Positions 60,232-64,000 of a stretch of DNA of 64,000 nucleotides are shown in pieces (position 1 is the stretch's first letter; every line of letters begins with the position of its first letter). The notes under the pieces are model-generated. The model worked only from the letters and a program-made list of their open reading frames with translations, did no database searches and was not told where the DNA came from. The stretch lies in contig OZ037909.1 of the NCBI GenBank assembly GCA_964035575.1, positions 868,001 to 932,000 on the forward strand. The letters run 5' to 3'. The translations under genes and the position numbers were made by a program. The stretch comes from Rhynchopus sp. YZ270_cl-10. Its lineage: Eukaryota; Euglenozoa; Diplonemea; Diplonemida; Diplonemidae.

Positions 60232-61431
60232 ATGGAGTACAATGAATTGGTCCGGGGGCGGGAACTGGAGGAGGCCTGGTCACGCCCGGCGTTGCATATT
60301 GTGTACCGTCTGTACTCCAGGACGTGGGCCTTGGTGTTGATGGGGATGCTCTGCACTGTGGAGGCTGGCTTGATGATTGGGGAGCACTTTGCTGTTGACC
60401 GAACCGCATACCTTGCCCCGGGGTACGAGCCTACACGGATACAAACGCTCTACGTCCTATCTTCCATTCTCATTTGGACACAATTCGCTATTGACACACT
60501 TCTGGTTTTTGGGGCAACAAGGTTTTTCACTGCACCCACCCCTTTTATCATATGGGCAATCGAGCTCACGACAGGGGTCCTCCTGTCTACGAGAGACAAA
60601 TACGATTTGTATTCGGATCATGCAGCGGCCACTGCGTTCTTCAGAGTGTTTCGGTCCATGTTCTTCTTTGGCCACATCGTGCTGTTTTATTGCAATGTGC
60701 GTTGTTTTGTGTTCTGCAACCAAGCGGAGGTGGAGAAGTATAATGGTGCCTCAGGGAGTTCTCCGTTGCTCAAGAATAAGAACCAACGCAATGAGATGGA
60801 TGATTGGTCTAGACCGAAGGATAATAAATACCGGGAGTATGTGACCAGGCAGAAGAAGTTGGATGCGAGAGATCCGACCGCAGTGCCGTTGACTGCCGCA
60901 GAGGAAAAAGAGTTTGAAGAGTTGAAGAAAGGATCGGCACGGTTCGAGGCCTTAGGTGCAGCCATCCTCCGCTCAACCCCTTCGTCTCCTGCCTCCCCAG
61001 GAGCCGCTTCGCCGTCAGTGAACCTACAACTCGCCTCCGCCATCGACTCTGCCTTCAGCCCCACCCCACGCCCCCCATCCCCTCCACGTCACTGTGACAC
61101 CTGTTTTTGCCCGCTTCCCGATGGAGTCAGCTCTGCAATGTGCCCTTCATGTCCAGAGCATGCTGCCAAGCTTGGGCGCCCCTCGTATGTGTCGGCACCG
61201 GTGACGCCGCCGTCGGGAGGGGGTGATGGTGGTGACCATGGCAGAGCCTGGTACGAGCCCCCATCGGCACGGATTCACGACGCGTCGTTCCATTCGTATC
61301 TGTCACCGCAGATGCAGGTATGGGGGAGATTAAAAAAATGTCCACACCCACAACGCAACGTTACGGTGGGTGGGGTAGCAATGATGGACACTAAAGAAAA
61401 AGTTTATACGAGAAACTTTTTTTTAAGGTGA
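60232..61431 (+). CDS. Multi-pass membrane protein with C-terminal zinc ribbon
   Basis: The ATG at 60232 follows TCCCTCCAAAA. Residues about 28-165 hold four membrane segments: TWALVLMGMLCTVEAGLMIG, TLYVLSSILIWTQFAIDTLL, PFIIWAIELTTGVLL and FRVFRSMFFFGHIVLFY. A cytoplasmic charged linker (about 175-240) and a Pro/Ser-rich stretch follow. A CDTCFCPLP...AMCPSC motif gives two CxxC pairs and probably binds zinc. The frame reads on to 61431, but a donor GTATGG at 61318 (phase 0) and an acceptor GTGCGCAG at 61677 would instead end the protein shortly after SPQMQ. The four-helix part resembles a voltage-sensor-size domain but lacks a clear Arg-rich helix. A partial copy lies at the window end. Confidence 0.7.
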   Translation: MEYNELVRGRELEEAWSRPALHIVYRLYSRTWALVLMGMLCTVEAGLMIGEHFAVDRTAYLAPGYEPTRIQTLYVLSSILIWTQFAIDTLLVFGATRFFTAPTPFIIWAIELTTGVLLSTRDKYDLYSDHAAATAFFRVFRSMFFFGHIVLFYCNVRCFVFCNQAEVEKYNGASGSSPLLKNKNQRNEMDDWSRPKDNKYREYVTRQKKLDARDPTAVPLTAAEEKEFEELKKGSARFEALGAAILRSTPSSPASPGAASPSVNLQLASAIDSAFSPTPRPPSPPRHCDTCFCPLPDGVSSAMCPSCPEHAAKLGRPSYVSAPVTPPSGGGDGGDHGRAWYEPPSARIHDASFHSYLSPQMQVWGRLKKCPHPQRNVTVGGVAMMDTKEKVYTRNFFLR

Positions 61432-61468
61432 CTAAGCACGAGAGGCTTAGGATCATCTTATAAACTTT
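61427..61468 (+). repeat. Stem-loop, CTAAGC/GCTTAG with ACGAGAG loop
   Basis: GGTGA, CTAAGC (61432-61437), ACGAGAG, GCTTAG (61445-61450), GATCATCTTATAAACTTT. It is the clearest copy and almost identical to 4983-5024. It lies within the possible intron of the membrane-protein gene, as 4983 lies in a UXS intron. Confidence 0.85.
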
Positions 61469-63304
61469 CTCTTTTTTTTCTTCTCTATTTTTCATTTCAC
61501 AAAACCGAACCAAAATGCGCTCCACACATCATCATGATGAGAGCTCTTCTTCTTCTTCTTCTTCTTCTTCTTCGCGCATCGTCATTGTATGTACGCGGTA
61601 AGCGTCTCATCATACAAACATTTCCTTGAAAAGACTTTATCTGCTTCAATTTTGAAAACAATCCTAACCGTGCGCAGCCCACTTAACGCTGTCCCTCTTC
61701 AACTTTTTCGACACCCCTGACGATTGTGTCGGCAGCGGCACCTAACCTCTCGCCCTCCTCCTCCATGCATTTGTCGAACAACTGTGACACAGCGGACTGG
61801 ACACCCCCCTCCTGTCACGCTCCTTGGGGCAGGGGGCGGGGTGAGAAAGTTATTCCTTTCTTCTTCCTTCGCATCGTCGTCCGGACTGTCAGGCCTACCT
61901 TCCATGTTGTTGTGTGGTGCGACAAATATGTTGGCCTCTAAGATTAAGCCACCTCAGAGGTCCCCTTCCTCCAACTCCCGCCCCCAAAGTCCGCCCCCCA
62001 CATTGCCCGATAGGCAGGGATGAACAGCGCGATACGGCGATCCGCGATCCCGTCCTGCCGTGCCGACAGGAAGAGCGAAGAGCAAAGAGACGGAGCAACA
62101 TTCTCATGTTCCGATAGTCGTTGTCCAAAAACTTCAGAACATATTTTTGAAGAGTTTTTCATGGAGGTGGTCAAGCGAAGGATCGGCTTCAGCCTTCCTG
62201 CCACGCCAGCTCCTCGCATGACACGCCATGTCACAAAGACTCTCTGTCTCTGCCTCCCTCCTTACAGTATTACTGCATACCAGCTTCGTAGCGTCCCCCC
62301 AACAATATCATTGTGATTATAAAGTCCCGGTACAATGAAGCGTTTTTTATATTTTTGCACTTATTCAATTACCTTCTCCAATTAGCAAAGCTTCGCCATG
62401 ACATTGTCTACATATCCTCTTATCAACAGAAAACGAAGCGTTCACAACGACGTCCGCCGACACTACAGTACCAGTGAGAAACCCCCCAGAGGGCTACTGA
62501 ACGGGAAGCAGGGAGGGAGAGGGAGGGGCTTTTATTAGTGTGGTTACACCCCCCTCTTATACCTTCTTCGGAAGATGTTTATGTACGTGAGGCATGTTCT
62601 TTCATCTTTCAATTTTTTTGTCTTTTTCTCATTGAAAGTATATTACGTTTAAGTTTAGAGGCGTTTGCAGGTGCCAACTTGGGTTATTTTCCCCCTTCTG
62701 CATATAGCGTGGGCTAGCCGACTAACCAAAAAAAGGAGGTGAGGTGAAAGAGTTTTATGTTTGCACTGTGCGATGTGACGTTGTCCCCTCTGTGATTCTA
62801 TTGCCTGCGGAGAGACCCTATACTCCATGCAGAGGTGTGCAAAAGAACATTTCATTTTGAAATGACATTGTGTGCTCGCGTAAAACACATCATCTTCTTT
62901 CTTCTTTTTTTCATTTCGAAAATAAATTTTTTTTTTAAAGGTGACTAAGCACGGTGAGGCTTACATTCATCTTACACACTTTACGTTTTTTGGTGCTTTC
63001 GGAAGTCGGTCAACGACCTGTCAGCGACGTGTCACTACCTGTCAGCGACCTGTCAACATCGACCCCCTCCCGGAGCACCATTTTTTTTTGTTTTTTGGGG
63101 AGGACTTCGGAACAGTAGAGTTCTAATATACCCCACCCCCTTTCTCCCTTTCTCCCTTCCTCCCGACACCTTTCTTGTAAGTAGAATTTCTAAAAGTGTT
63201 TATACCCCTTAGAAGAGGGTTTGTTTTATGCATTATGTTTTCTTCTTTTTGTTTTAGAATTTTGAAAAAAAGAAAACGCCTAATGATTGTGAAGACCTGT
63301 TTGA
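61469..63304. other. Gap with weak coding signals and stem-loops
   Basis: A TTC triplet repeat is at 61547-61573. The stretch 61725-62320 has overlapping frames on both strands; a + frame at 62020-62316 (CRADRKSEEQRDGATFSCSD) has the most protein-like composition but no recognisable family. Stem-loops lie at 62573-62613, 62871-62897 and 62940-62982. CGACCTGTCA-type short repeats occur at 63012-63058. Confidence 0.4.
62940..62982 (+). repeat. Stem-loop, TAAGC/GCTTA
   Basis: GGTGACTAAGC, loop ACGGTGAG, GCTTAC, then ATTCATCTTACACACTTTA. It combines the GTGACTAAGC stem of one family with the ATTCATCTT tail of the other, linking the two. Confidence 0.7.
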
Positions 63305-63424
63305 AATACACTAAGACAACAGAGAATAAAAAAGGGGGTTCTGTTTTACGGGATAGCGAAGGGGGGGGATGTGCCGTATCCACCACCAGGCTCCACTTCG
63401 TTGCCTGGTACGTATATCGTTACT

Positions 63425-64000
63425 ATGTTGTGGTCTCTTTGTTGTTGTTCGAGGGCGTCGACCAGTGCAAACAAAAGTTCTCCGTTGCTCAAGAATAAGA
63501 ACCAACGCGATGAGACGGATGATTGGTCCCCAGGTGCCGCTTCGACGACAGTGAACCTACAACTCGCCACCATCGACTCTGCCTTCAGCCCCACCCCACG
63601 CGCCCCCTCCCCTCCACGTCACTGTGACACCTGTTTTTGCCCGCTGCCCTATGGAGACAGTTCTGCAATGTGCCCTGCATGTCCAGAGCGTGCTGCCAAG
63701 CTTGGGCGTCCCTCGTATGTGCCGGCATCGGTGAAGCCGCCGTCGGGAGGGGGCCCACGCGCCCCCTCCCCTCCTCGTCACTGTGACACCTGTTCTTACC
63801 CGCTTCCCGATGGAGTCAGTTCTGCAATGTGCCCTGTATGTCCAGAGAGTGCTGCCAAGCTTGGGCGTCCCTCGTATGTGTCGGCACCGGTGAAGCCGCC
63901 GTCGGGAGGGGGCCCACGCGCCCCCTCCCCTCCACGTCACTGTGACACCTGTTTTTGCCCGCTTCCCGATGGAGTCAGTTCTGCAATGTGCCCTTCATGT
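63425..64000 (+). CDS. Partial zinc-ribbon tandem-repeat frame, paralogue of the gene at 60232
   Basis: The frame is open from 63305 to the end of the window; the first ATG is at 63425. From about 63475 it encodes SSPLLKNKNQRDETDDWS, matching residues of the upstream membrane protein, then jumps in frame over about 60 residues to PGAAS and VNLQLATIDSAFSPTPRAP. It then enters tandem zinc-ribbon units (RHCDTCFCPLP...AMCPACPERAAKLGRPSYV). The membrane helices are absent. The second unit has CSYPLPD, losing one Cys of the motif. It may be a 3' exon set of a paralogue or a decaying partial duplicate; the rest lies outside the window. Confidence 0.5.
   Translation, partial: MLWSLCCCSRASTSANKSSPLLKNKNQRDETDDWSPGAASTTVNLQLATIDSAFSPTPRAPSPPRHCDTCFCPLPYGDSSAMCPACPERAAKLGRPSYVPASVKPPSGGGPRAPSPPRHCDTCSYPLPDGVSSAMCPVCPESAAKLGRPSYVSAPVKPPSGGGPRAPSPPRHCDTCFCPLPDGVSSAMCPSC
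63595..64000 (+). repeat. 159-base tandem repeat, at least 2.5 units
   Basis: CGTCACTGTGACACCTG recurs at 63617, 63776 and 63935, exactly 159 bases (53 codons) apart, so the frame is preserved. Units are nearly identical. The array runs off the window end. The single ancestral unit is at about 61085-61245 in the gene upstream. Confidence 0.92.

Overview
This is a window of nuclear DNA from a single-celled eukaryote: spliced GT-AG introns, long T- and C-rich gaps, low-complexity protein tracts, and eukaryote-only families (SWI3, SNM1/Pso2, inositol 5-phosphatase, membrane-anchored UDP-glucuronate decarboxylase). All sixteen to eighteen supported genes lie on the + strand. Several start codons follow a pyrimidine tract ending in AG by only 0 to 60 bases (for example 10480-10481, 20902-20903, 41541-41542). 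A stray rDNA piece at 8662-8880 carries an 18S helix 45 of the type I recall from trypanosomatids. Together these suggest a euglenozoan with trans-spliced, co-directional gene clusters that also has cis introns, for example a diplonemid. That placement is inference.

Layout: 485-5679 helical protein, LRR surface protein and UXS; 6960-7760 divergent cyclin-like protein; 8662-8880 rDNA fragment; 10496-13711 5-phosphatase with a GAR/GAS2-like tail; 14464-14820 hairpin array in front of an ankyrin gene (14958-16682); 16955-21335 SWI3-like, SNM1-like and NTF2-like genes; 21588-25653 and 26726-29930 two copies of a Pro/Thr-rich surface protein; 29931-36187 gene-poor and repeat-rich; 36188-43246 a giant coiled-coil protein and a secreted CUB/WD40 protein; 45598-52848 a coiled-coil protein, an LDAH-like hydrolase, a tRNase Z and an acidic protein; 52925-53842 a terminal-inverted-repeat element; 56769-57246 a second hairpin array; 58159-59790 a segmental duplication; 60232-61431 a membrane protein whose zinc-ribbon part is tandemly repeated at the window end.

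The most unusual content is in the gaps and introns. They hold dozens of short stem-loops in several families. Within a family the stem sequences change while pairing is kept, and the loop or the 3' tail (TTCATCTT, TTTCAACTTTT) stays. Every copy I noticed reads in the same direction as the genes. Two clusters also hold a 57-base hairpin repeated three and four times with shared spacers. I know of no described family matching these.
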